Shown one piece after another: positions 1 to 10,600 of a stretch of 42,905 nt of DNA. The translations under genes and the position numbers were made by a program. Origin of the DNA: an uncultured Bacteroidota bacterium (GTDB lineage: Bacteria > Bacteroidota > Bacteroidia > Flavobacteriales > Flavobacteriaceae); the NCBI GenBank assembly GCA_902583445.1, contig CACHVZ010000008.1, forward strand, positions 1-42,905, read 5' to 3'. The first letter of the stretch is position 1. Each line of letters begins with the position of its first letter. The notes under the pieces are model-generated. The model did not search any database and was not told where the DNA came from. It saw only the letters and a program-made list of their open reading frames with translations.

Positions 1-996
1 ACCTGATTGACATGCACTTCCTTTAGAGCATGCTATACCTTTTAAATCAAGATGAAAATCGAGCATTGAAGCTTTATCATTAGATATAGGAAAGCAAACA
101 TTTAATACAGTATATGTACTTTTTTCTAAGTCTCCAGACATTCCATTATAGTGAATATCAGGAAAAAGATCATTAAGTTTTTCAATCATATGTCTTTTGA
201 TTGATTTAACATGCTCAATTTCTTTATCTAAGTTTTGAATAGAAATCTCTAGAGCTTTGGTCATACCAACAATATTATGAACAGACTCAGTACCTGCTCT
301 AAGTCCCCTCTCTTGAGGACCACCACAGATAAAAGATTTAATTTTTGTTGATTTATTTATGTATGTAAACCCAACACCTTTGGGACCATGGAATTTATGA
401 CCAGCGGAAGTTAAAAAATCAATATTTAATGAACTTAAATCAATTGGATAGTGCCCAACAGCTTGAACTGCATCGGAATGAAAATAAGCATTATGTTTTC
501 TACATAATTCTGAAACTGATTTTACGTCAAGAATATTACCAATTTCGTTATTTATATACATTAACGATACAAGTTTAGGCTCATTATTTGATCTTAATAG
601 TCTCTCAAGGTCCTCTATGTCGACCTCTCCTTCATCCTTTAGGGCAACATAATGTACTTTTAGATCCTTATTTTTAATTTCTTCAAGAGTATAAGTTATT
701 GCATGGTGTTCAATTTTTGATGATATAACATGTTTAACACCAAGGTCTTTAACAGCACATTTGAGTATTGAGTTGTCAGACTCAGTACCCCCTGAATTAA
801 AAATGATTTCTCCTGGTTCACAGTTTAAAATTTTAGCAATTGATTTTCTAGATGTTTCAATAAATGATTTAGCTGATCTTCCATATGAATGAGTAGATGA
901 TGGATTTCCAAAACAGTTTTTTAGAACATCTGATATCTCGTTAACCACCTCATCTCTAACTTTTGTAGTTGCTGCATTGTCAAAATATACTTTCAT
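1..996 (-). CDS. Cysteine desulfurase (NifS/IscS-like), 3' end cut by window edge
   Basis: This PLP enzyme removes sulfur from cysteine as an enzyme-bound persulfide for Fe-S clusters and thiolated cofactors. The 332 visible residues start at an ATG (996) with the typical opening MKVYFDNAATT. The PLP lysine lies in SAGHKFHGPKG (K201), and the H98 pair in KIEHHA fits the PLP-stacking histidine. Translation runs off the left edge just after GSACQSG, so the catalytic cysteine (about C329) is present and only a C-terminal tail is missing. It lies 6 nt downstream of the ornithine aminotransferase stop, so the two are probably co-transcribed. I cannot tell IscS from NifS or a tRNA-thiolation paralogue without the rest of the gene and its neighbours. 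Confidence 0.93.
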   Translation of the reverse strand, partial: MKVYFDNAATTKVRDEVVNEISDVLKNCFGNPSSTHSYGRSAKSFIETSRKSIAKILNCEPGEIIFNSGGTESDNSILKCAVKDLGVKHVISSKIEHHAITYTLEEIKNKDLKVHYVALKDEGEVDIEDLERLLRSNNEPKLVSLMYINNEIGNILDVKSVSELCRKHNAYFHSDAVQAVGHYPIDLSSLNIDFLTSAGHKFHGPKGVGFTYINKSTKIKSFICGGPQERGLRAGTESVHNIVGMTKALEISIQNLDKEIEHVKSIKRHMIEKLNDLFPDIHYNGMSGDLEKSTYTVLNVCFPISNDKASMLDFHLDLKGIACSKGSACQSG

Positions 997-1002
997 ATAC
1001 TT

Positions 1003-2283
1003 TTATTCAAATTCTTTAATAGTGGAAATGATGATATTAACACAATCATACAATTGATCTTCAGTCATAACAAGAGGAGGTGCAAACCTTATTACATTCC
1101 CTTGGGTAGGCTTAGCGAGTAAACCATTATCTCTTAACTTAAGACATATGTTCCAGGCAGTTTGACTGTCTTGAGAATCGTTTATTACAATTGCATTTAA
1201 AAGCCCCTTACCTCTAACTAGTTTAACTATTTTACTTGATTTGATATATTTATTCATTTCAGATCTAAATATTTCACCAAGAACTCTTGCATTTTGAGCT
1301 AATTTTTCATCTATTATTATTTGAAGAGCCTTCTTTGCAATACTTGCTGCAAAAGGATTTCCGCCAAAAGTACTCCCATGTTGACCAGGCTGAATAACTT
1401 CCATTATTTCAGAGTCACAAAGAACAGCTGATATAGGATACGTACCTCCGCTCAATGCTTTTGCAAGAATTAATATATCTGGTCTGACATAAGTTGACTG
1501 TTGCTCGCAAGAAGATTCACAACTACAATTACCACAAGATGCAAGCAAAGATCCAGTTCTCCCTAGACCAGTCTGAATTTCATCAGCAATCATCAGAACA
1601 TTATATTCTGAGCACAAGCTTCTGACTTTTTTTAAGTATTCAGGTTCAGGTATATTAACACCTGCTTCACCTTGTATAGGTTCAAACAGAAATGCTACTA
1701 TATTTTTATCTTTTTTAAATTCATTTTCCAAAGCACTAATTTCTCCATGAGGTATGTGAATAAATCCAGGTGTATGTGGGCCAAAAAAATCTTTAGATCT
1801 AGGGTCTGTAGAAAAAGAAATTACAGTTGTTGTCCTTCCATGAAAATTATTGTTACAAACAACAATTTTTGCTTGATTCTCATTAACTTTCTTTTTTAAG
1901 TATCCCCATTTTCTTGAAAGTTTAATTGAAGTCTCAACACCTTCAGCACCTGTGTTCATTGGAAGTAACTGGTCAAATCCAAATAACTTTGTTGCAAACT
2001 CCATATATTCACCAAGCTTATTATTATGAAAAGCTCTTGAAGTTAATGTAAGGGTCTCTGCTTGATTTTTTATCAAACTAACTAATTCTGGATGGCAATG
2101 ACCTTGATTAACAGCTGAATAAGCTGATAGAAAGTCATAGTACTTTTTTCCATTTACATCCCACATAAATACACCATCACCTTTTTCTAAAACAACTGGC
2201 AATGGATGGTAATCATTAGCACCAAATTCTTTTTCAAGGTTTAAGTAAAATTGTGATAAATCTTTTGAAGTTTTTTCTATCAA
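1003..2283 (-). CDS. rocD: Ornithine--oxo-acid aminotransferase with Cys-rich insertion
   Basis: It transfers the delta-amino group of ornithine to 2-oxoglutarate, giving glutamate semialdehyde and linking arginine breakdown to proline and glutamate. Seen: the OAT-type N-terminus with YHPLPVVL (25-32), FLSAYSAVNQGHCHP (51-65), MNTGAEGVETSIKL, the DEIQTG motif (234-239) and PLP lysine K275 in AKALSGG. The protein is 426 residues, slightly longer than the usual 400-412, mainly because of a cysteine-rich stretch (about 249-265, CGNCSCESSC) just before the RPDILIL strand. The start codon is TTG at 2283: no ATG lies upstream in frame, and the next Met is residue 40, inside the conserved domain. 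The cysteine desulfurase gene follows 6 nt later. Confidence 0.95.
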   Translation of the reverse strand: MIEKTSKDLSQFYLNLEKEFGANDYHPLPVVLEKGDGVFMWDVNGKKYYDFLSAYSAVNQGHCHPELVSLIKNQAETLTLTSRAFHNNKLGEYMEFATKLFGFDQLLPMNTGAEGVETSIKLSRKWGYLKKKVNENQAKIVVCNNNFHGRTTTVISFSTDPRSKDFFGPHTPGFIHIPHGEISALENEFKKDKNIVAFLFEPIQGEAGVNIPEPEYLKKVRSLCSEYNVLMIADEIQTGLGRTGSLLASCGNCSCESSCEQQSTYVRPDILILAKALSGGTYPISAVLCDSEIMEVIQPGQHGSTFGGNPFAASIAKKALQIIIDEKLAQNARVLGEIFRSEMNKYIKSSKIVKLVRGKGLLNAIVINDSQDSQTAWNICLKLRDNGLLAKPTQGNVIRFAPPLVMTEDQLYDCVNIIISTIKEFE

Positions 2284-2294
2284 TTTAAAAGAAT

Positions 2295-2323
2295 TTTGAT
2301 TTGTTATAAATATAGTAATTTTG
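2295..2323 (+). promoter_or_regulatory. Bacteroidota-type promoter before the DUF6452 lipoprotein gene
   Basis: A TTTG (2295-2298) is followed after 17 nt by TAATTTTG (2316-2323), matching the Bacteroidota primary sigma pattern TTTG / TAnnTTTG. It lies in the short divergent gap after the ornithine aminotransferase start. The -7 box includes the TTG at 2321 that could be mistaken for a start codon, which supports translation starting at the ATG at 2339. Confidence 0.5.
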
Positions 2324-2338
2324 AAGATATTTAATCTT

Positions 2339-2803
2339 ATGATTAAGAGGTATCATAAAATTCTTTTCTTATTATTAATAATTACTGTTGGATGTGAAAA
2401 AGATGACATTTGTATTGAAGGATCCGATACTACAAGTAGAATTACAATTGGTTTTATTGACTATGAGAATAAAGGACCAAAAAGTATTTCTCTAAAGAGT
2501 ATTAGAGGGATTGGATTAGATTCAGTAATTGAAGGAATTGTTGGAAATAATTTAAAACTTCCTTTAATTGCTAGCTCTAATAAAACAGAATATGTTCTTG
2601 AATACAACGAAATTTTAGATACAGTTACTATTCATCATCAATCAATACATAAATATCTAAATAGATCTTGTGGTTATATATCAAATTTTATTGTAAAATC
2701 AGATACTGAAATATCAAAAAATAGCGGCTGGATAAAAGAAGTAAGTATCGAAAATGATTCAATTTTTAATGAAGAAAAAACAAATATATTTATTCATTAT
2801 TAG
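2339..2803 (+). CDS. DUF6452-like lipoprotein of unknown function
   Basis: This is a predicted 154-residue lipoprotein. After MIKRYHKILFLLLI comes a lipobox-like TVGC, and the mature protein would begin CEKDDIC. The CEKDDIC opening followed by a beta-rich domain with a conserved late cysteine (SCGYI) fits the DUF6452 family of Flavobacteriia; this is recognition by pattern. No enzymatic motif is visible. I place the start at ATG 2339, because the in-frame TTG at 2321 lies inside a promoter box. The next gene starts inside this one (about 35 nt overlap), so the two are translationally coupled and probably act together at the envelope. Function unknown. Confidence 0.75.
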   Translation: MIKRYHKILFLLLIITVGCEKDDICIEGSDTTSRITIGFIDYENKGPKSISLKSIRGIGLDSVIEGIVGNNLKLPLIASSNKTEYVLEYNEILDTVTIHHQSIHKYLNRSCGYISNFIVKSDTEISKNSGWIKEVSIENDSIFNEEKTNIFIHY

Positions 2804-3491
2804 CTTTATATTTTCACTTAACTCTATATTTTCTCAAACAGAAAATACAGAAAATGACAGTTTAGTAAAGAAAGATAAGTTATTGAATATAAATAAATTA
2901 AGGTTTGGTGTTGACTTATCAAACCTAGTAATATCTTCATCTAATGATGATAAATTAAGCTATGAAATTGTGGGCGATTTACAAATAACTGATGATCTTT
3001 ATTTAGCTGCTGAATATGGATCTATTGATAGATATATTGAAGATGAGAATATTAATTTTAATTCAGTAGGTAATTATCTAAAAATAGGATTTGATTTTAA
3101 CATGTTTAATAATTGGGTTGGTATGGATAACTCAATATATATCGGTCTTAGATATGCCTCGTCTTCATTCTCAAACAAAGTTGAAAGCTATACGGTAAGA
3201 AGTAGTGATGCTTATTTTTCAAATTTAGTTGATAGGGGTTATGAGAATATAACTCACAATAACTTAAACGGAAACTGGATTGAAATTGTAACAGGAGTGA
3301 AAGTTGAAACGTTTAAAAATATATATCTTGGAATTAACTTAAGATTAAATAAGTTATTAACAGATACAAAACCTTCAAACTTTGATAATCTTTTTATTCC
3401 AGGATTTAATAAGGTGACTGATGATAACACTTGGGGAAGTGGATTTAATTACACTTTAACTTATTCAATACCATTTAAGAAAAGAAAGTAA
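2769..3491 (+). CDS. DUF6048-like secreted/outer-membrane protein
   Basis: This is a 240-residue protein with a signal peptide (MKKKQIYLFIISFIFSLNSIFSQ). The rest alternates hydrophobic and polar residues, as in a small beta-barrel or porin-like fold: repeated strands such as YLAAEYGS, YIGLRYASS, YLGINLRLN and a final FNYTLTYSIPF. The family looks like DUF6048, which in Flavobacteriia commonly follows a DUF6452 lipoprotein. A start at ATG 2754 would add five residues before the signal peptide, so ATG 2769 is preferred. The gene overlaps the lipoprotein gene and ends exactly at a strong terminator. It is probably an outer-membrane partner of that lipoprotein; function unknown. Confidence 0.72.
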   Translation: MKKKQIYLFIISFIFSLNSIFSQTENTENDSLVKKDKLLNINKLRFGVDLSNLVISSSNDDKLSYEIVGDLQITDDLYLAAEYGSIDRYIEDENINFNSVGNYLKIGFDFNMFNNWVGMDNSIYIGLRYASSSFSNKVESYTVRSSDAYFSNLVDRGYENITHNNLNGNWIEIVTGVKVETFKNIYLGINLRLNKLLTDTKPSNFDNLFIPGFNKVTDDNTWGSGFNYTLTYSIPFKKRK

Positions 3492-3522
3492 AAAAAACCC
3501 CTAATTATAGGGGGTTTTTTTT
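3491..3522. terminator. Bidirectional intrinsic terminator between DUF6048 gene and rRNA operon
   Basis: A run of A's and CCCC is followed by a short AT loop, then GGGG and a run of T's, so the stem has flanking A/T tracts on both sides. It begins at the stop codon of the plus-strand DUF6048 gene and lies about 9 nt past the end of 5S on the minus strand. It can therefore end both converging transcripts. Confidence 0.9.
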
Positions 3523-3530
3523 ATAAGATA

Positions 3531-3636
3531 AAGGCGGCGACATACTCTCCCACTAATAGCAGTACCATCTGCGCTGATAGGCTTAACTTCTCTGTTCGGT
3601 ATGGGAAGAGGTGAGCCCTATCGCTATAACCACCTT
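3531..3636 (-). rRNA. rrf: 5S ribosomal RNA
   Basis: The reverse complement carries the 5S core (CCGAACAGAGAAGTTAAGCC, GATGGTACTGC, GTGGGAGAGTATGTCG). Ends were set by pairing the 5' AAGGTGG with the 3' CCGCCTT, giving about 106 nt; the true ends may differ by a few bases. It lies about 60 nt downstream of 23S and just before a terminator. Confidence 0.93.
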
Positions 3637-3661
3637 AAAATTTTATTAAGGTCATAAACAT

Positions 3662-3676
3662 TTGAAAATATCAAGT
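3662..3676 (-). other. 3' arm of predicted 23S processing stem
   Basis: On the transcribed strand this reads ACTTGATATTTTCAA, the exact reverse complement of 15 nt in the 16S-23S spacer (6675-6689). The two arms flank the 23S gene and could form the long-range helix cut by RNase III in pre-23S rRNA. Confidence 0.7.
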
Positions 3677-3698
3677 TAACAACTAAGAAAGTTTGTTA

Positions 3699-6520
<2,822 letters not shown>

Positions 6521-6656
6521 TAACTTTTCAAAAGCTACAAGTAACTCTTAACTCTTTCTTAAATTGTAAAATTATTTTGTATTTAATAATAACAGTATTA
6601 AATACATATTTACGTTAACTCTGTACAATCTCAAATAACTATTAAATTGGATAACT

Positions 6657-6672
6657 GAATAGTTAAAGAATT
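6657..6672 (-). promoter_or_regulatory. boxA-like antitermination element in 16S-23S spacer
   Basis: On the transcribed strand AATTCTTTAACTATTC resembles the boxA consensus (TGCTCTTTAACAA) that recruits NusB and NusE in rRNA antitermination. It lies between tRNA-Ala and 23S, a usual place for the spacer boxA. nusB itself is in this window at 11904-12803. Confidence 0.55.
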
Positions 6673-6674
6673 AT

Positions 6675-6689
6675 ACTTGATATTTTCAA
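6675..6689 (-). other. 5' arm of predicted 23S processing stem
   Basis: The transcribed strand reads TTGAAAATATCAAGT, perfectly complementary over 15 nt to 3662-3676 beyond the 3' end of 23S. It sits immediately upstream (5') of the boxA-like element in the spacer. Confidence 0.7.
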
Positions 6690-6703
6690 TATGTCAATGA
6701 ACT
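6682..6703 (-). repeat. Spacer copy of rRNA direct repeat (AGTTCATTGA...ATTGAAAAT)
   Basis: On the transcribed strand this reads AGTTCATTGA, then CAT, then ATTGAAAAT. The same two blocks, separated by AAAT, occur in the 16S leader at 8607-8629. The spacer copy overlaps the 23S stem arm and the leader copy abuts the 16S stem arm, which suggests shared use in processing or antitermination. Confidence 0.6.
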
Positions 6704-6730
6704 CTTAATCTTAATTTACATTAAGAATAG

Positions 6731-6804
6731 TGGAGAATATCGGAGTCGAACCGATGACCTCCTGCGTGCAAGGCAGGCGCTCTAGCCAGCTGAGCTAATC
6801 CCCC
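6731..6804 (-). tRNA. tRNA-Ala (anticodon TGC)
   Basis: The reverse complement folds as a cloverleaf. Acceptor GGGGGAT pairs with ATTCTCC, the D-arm is AGCTCAGCTGGCTAGAGC, the anticodon loop CTTGCAC gives TGC, and the T-arm contains GGTTCGACTCC. Discriminator A; CCA is not encoded (CTA follows). It sits in the rRNA spacer after tRNA-Ile, as in most rRNA operons of this type. Confidence 0.97.
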
Positions 6805-6826
6805 TTTTTTCCAAAATGGAATATAG

Positions 6827-6900
6827 TAGTCTCGGGCAGACTCGAACTGCCGACCTCTACATTATCAGTGTAGCGCTCTAACCGGCTGAGCTACGAGACT
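6827..6900 (-). tRNA. tRNA-Ile (anticodon GAT)
   Basis: The reverse complement folds as a cloverleaf. Acceptor AGTCTCG pairs with CGAGACT, the D-arm is AGCTCAGCCGGTTAGAGC, the anticodon loop CTGATAA gives GAT, and the T-arm contains CAGTTCGAGTCTG. Discriminator A; CCA not encoded. It lies between 16S and tRNA-Ala. Confidence 0.97.
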
Positions 6901-6928
6901 CTTTTAGAGATACTATTAAGGGTTAAAA

Positions 6929-6939
6929 AAAATGACAGC
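6929..6939 (-). other. 3' arm of predicted 16S processing stem
   Basis: The transcribed strand reads GCTGTCATTTT, exactly complementary to AAAATGACAGC in the 16S leader (8600-8610), with a G-U pair possible at each end. The arms flank the 16S gene and fit the RNase III precursor helix. Confidence 0.6.
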
Positions 6940-6984
6940 AAGCAAACGCAAAGGATTGATGCTATAGTCAGGTCGTCTTTCTCT

Positions 6985-8516
<1,532 letters not shown>

Positions 8517-8599
8517 AGTATTTTTAATAAATTATACGACTCTGAATTGACTATGTTTCAAAATGTTTGGTTTGCTAGTTTGTATCTTAATTGATACGC

Positions 8600-8610
8600 G
8601 CTGTCATTTT
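8600..8610 (-). other. 5' arm of predicted 16S processing stem
   Basis: The transcribed strand reads AAAATGACAGC, exactly complementary to 6929-6939 after the 3' end of 16S. Confidence 0.6.
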
Positions 8611-8629
8611 CAATATTTTCAATGAACTA
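8607..8629 (-). repeat. Leader copy of rRNA direct repeat (AGTTCATTGA...ATTGAAAAT)
   Basis: The leader copy reads AGTTCATTGA, then AAAT, then ATTGAAAAT on the transcribed strand. It matches the spacer copy at 6682-6703 except in the short middle. Confidence 0.6.
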
Positions 8630-8631
8630 AC

Positions 8632-8660
8632 AAAAAAAATTTATTGCATACAGCAATAAA
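8632..8660 (-). terminator. Terminator-like hairpin in the rRNA leader
   Basis: On the transcribed strand TTTATTGC and GCAATAAA form an 8-bp stem around TGTAT, followed directly by eight T's. The shape is that of a weak intrinsic terminator. It lies only about 10 nt past the expected start of the rRNA transcript, so it could be an early attenuator overcome by antitermination. It could also end read-through from the DUF4294 gene, which is transcribed toward it. The stem has only two G-C pairs, so strength is uncertain. Confidence 0.45.
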
Positions 8661-8674
8661 TCTTTTTGCGGCTG

Positions 8675-8707
8675 CAAATATAAAACCTTTTTTATTGTTT
8701 TGAACAA
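8675..8707 (-). promoter_or_regulatory. rRNA operon promoter
   Basis: On the minus strand TTG (8707-8705) is followed after 22 nt by TATATTTG (8682-8675), a perfect Bacteroidota -7 box. The start point would be near 8668, about 150 nt upstream of 16S. A 6-bp inverted repeat, ATTGTT/AACAAT (8694-8708), overlaps the upstream element. Apart from this promoter, the hairpin and the processing repeats, I see nothing else in the 8517-8809 gap. Confidence 0.6.
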
Positions 8708-8809
8708 TATTTTAGATTTTATTTTACTTTTTTTTTAGATGGTAAATTTATGAAATCTTTAAGCGTTAAATGTCAATGTTTTATATTATTTATCAACACT
8801 TTTTTAAGA

Positions 8810-9463
8810 CTATTTTTTCTCTTTCCAAAACTCATATAGAGTATCCAAATCGAAATCTAAAGCATAATCTTGTTTTTCTAATGAACCATCTGAAAATGAC
8901 CTTTGAAGTATATCCTCAATTAAATAGTCTTCATAATCATCAAATGGCTCATACTCATCCTTTAATGATATTGAATAAAAGGATGCAACGGTGTTGTATA
9001 TCAGAGCTCTAAACTTATTTCTATATTCGGAAACAATTTTATGAGCAGTCAATCCTGTTTGTCTATTCAATAATTTTACTAAAATTCTTCCTTGAGATCT
9101 TGATAATTTTCTTAATTCATCTGAGAATTCATCATAAACAAACTTTTCAAGTTTTTTTAAATAAAGTCTTTTTTTTCTTTTGGAAGTTATTGAATCAACT
9201 CTAGAATCAATTTTATTCATTCTTTCAGATGCAAGTTTTGCATATGGATACACTTTTTTGACTCTATATCTTAATATTACATATCTTTTAATTTCCTCGT
9301 CATTATTAAATTTTAAGGGCTGGAATACTGTTACCTCATCAAGCATAAATGAATTTGTGGGTATAGAATCTCCAGGAAAAAGAAAGTCTAACTCATTAGT
9401 ATCATCTTGACAGATTAAACTATTTGAAAAAAAGATAAATAATAGAAATAAATAATATTTCAT
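8810..9463 (-). CDS. DUF4294 family secreted protein
   Basis: This is a 217-residue protein with an N-terminal signal peptide (MKYYLFLLFIFFSNSLICQ) and one conserved domain. It carries the family pattern DEVTVFQPLKF, RRYxILRYRVKKVYPYA-like and KLASERM, followed by RILVKLLNRQTGLT and a C-terminal EDYLIEDILQRSF. These match DUF4294 of Bacteroidota as I know it. The middle is rich in Lys and Arg and the tail is acidic. No catalytic residues can be named. It starts 57 nt from the divergent M42 peptidase gene. Function unknown, probably periplasmic. Confidence 0.8.
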   Translation of the reverse strand: MKYYLFLLFIFFSNSLICQDDTNELDFLFPGDSIPTNSFMLDEVTVFQPLKFNNDEEIKRYVILRYRVKKVYPYAKLASERMNKIDSRVDSITSKRKKRLYLKKLEKFVYDEFSDELRKLSRSQGRILVKLLNRQTGLTAHKIVSEYRNKFRALIYNTVASFYSISLKDEYEPFDDYEDYLIEDILQRSFSDGSLEKQDYALDFDLDTLYEFWKEKK

Positions 9464-9520
9464 TGTGCAAATTTAATAAGATGTTAAGTAATAATTGTTA
9501 ATTTTGATTTTTTAAAAATT

Positions 9521-10600
9521 ATGAAAGTACTTAACTCAAAATCATTAAAATTTCTTGAAGAATATTTAAATAATGCTTCACCAACTGGTTACGAAAGTAA
9601 TGGTCAAAAAATATGGATGAAATATTTAAAACCATATGTAGACGATTTCATCACTGACAATTATGGCACAGCCGTTGGAGTAATAAACCCAGATAAGAAA
9701 TTTAAAGTTGTTATCGAGGGACATTCTGATGAAATTTCATGGTATGTTAATTACATAACTGATAATGGTTTAATATATGTTATTAGAAATGGAGGTAGCG
9801 ATCATCAGATTGCTCCATCTAAATGGGTTAATATTCATACAAAAAAAGGAATCGTAAAGGGAGTTTTTGGATGGCCTGCTATTCATGTTAGAGATTATTC
9901 AAAAGAAGCACCTCCAAAAATTGATAATATTTTTATTGATATAGGGGCAAAAGATAAAAAAGAAGTTGAAAAAATGGGAGTCCATGTTGGGTGTGTCATA
10001 ACATATCCTGATTCATTTCAAATTATAAATAAGAATAAGTTTATTTGTAGAGCAATTGATAATAGGGCTGGTGGATTTATGATAGCAGAGGTCGCAAGAT
10101 TACTAAAAGAAAATAAAGATAAGCTTCCATTTTGTCTTTACGTTACCAATTCTGTTCAGGAGGAAATCGGTTTAAGGGGAGCAGAGATGATAACAAATAC
10201 ATTAAAACCAAATATTGCAATAGTTACTGATGTGACTCATGACACCTCCACTCCAATGATTGACGCAAAGAAGCAAGGTGACGTTAAAATTGGAAAAGGA
10301 CCTGTAATATCTTATGCACCAGCAGTTCAAAATAACCTAAGAGAAAAGATTATAAGTTTAGCTGAAAAAAATAAGATACCATTTCAAAGAGCAGCCTCAT
10401 CAAGATATACTGGTACTGATACAGATGCATTTGCATATAGTAACGGAGGAGTTCCTTCAGCACTAATATCCCTTCCATTAAGATATATGCATACTACTGT
10501 AGAAATGGTTCAAAAAGATGATGTTGAGAATGTTATTAAAATAATATACGAGACTTTGAGAAATATTAAAGCTGATGAAAGCTTTAGTTACTTTGATTAA
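9521..10600 (+). CDS. M42 family metallopeptidase (glutamyl/deblocking aminopeptidase type)
   Basis: This is a 359-residue cytosolic aminopeptidase with a two-metal site; family members often form large tetrahedral dodecamers. Visible ligands and catalytic residues are H68 in EGHSDEIS, D180 in RAIDNRAGG, E214/E215 in QEEIGLRGAE, D237 in VTDVTHD and H324 in RYMHTTVEMV, so the enzyme looks intact. The start is ATG 9521, with TAATTTTG (9499-9506) as a possible -7 box. It is divergent from the DUF4294 gene. Its 3' end overlaps the convergent pyrD by 17 nt. Substrate preference cannot be read from the sequence. Confidence 0.93.
   Translation: MKVLNSKSLKFLEEYLNNASPTGYESNGQKIWMKYLKPYVDDFITDNYGTAVGVINPDKKFKVVIEGHSDEISWYVNYITDNGLIYVIRNGGSDHQIAPSKWVNIHTKKGIVKGVFGWPAIHVRDYSKEAPPKIDNIFIDIGAKDKKEVEKMGVHVGCVITYPDSFQIINKNKFICRAIDNRAGGFMIAEVARLLKENKDKLPFCLYVTNSVQEEIGLRGAEMITNTLKPNIAIVTDVTHDTSTPMIDAKKQGDVKIGKGPVISYAPAVQNNLREKIISLAEKNKIPFQRAASSRYTGTDTDAFAYSNGGVPSALISLPLRYMHTTVEMVQKDDVENVIKIIYETLRNIKADESFSYFD

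Noticed and set aside
2321-2338. TTG start giving six extra residues to the DUF6452 lipoprotein
   Set aside because: The TTG is part of the TAATTTTG promoter box, and the ATG at 2339 gives a normal lipoprotein signal peptide.
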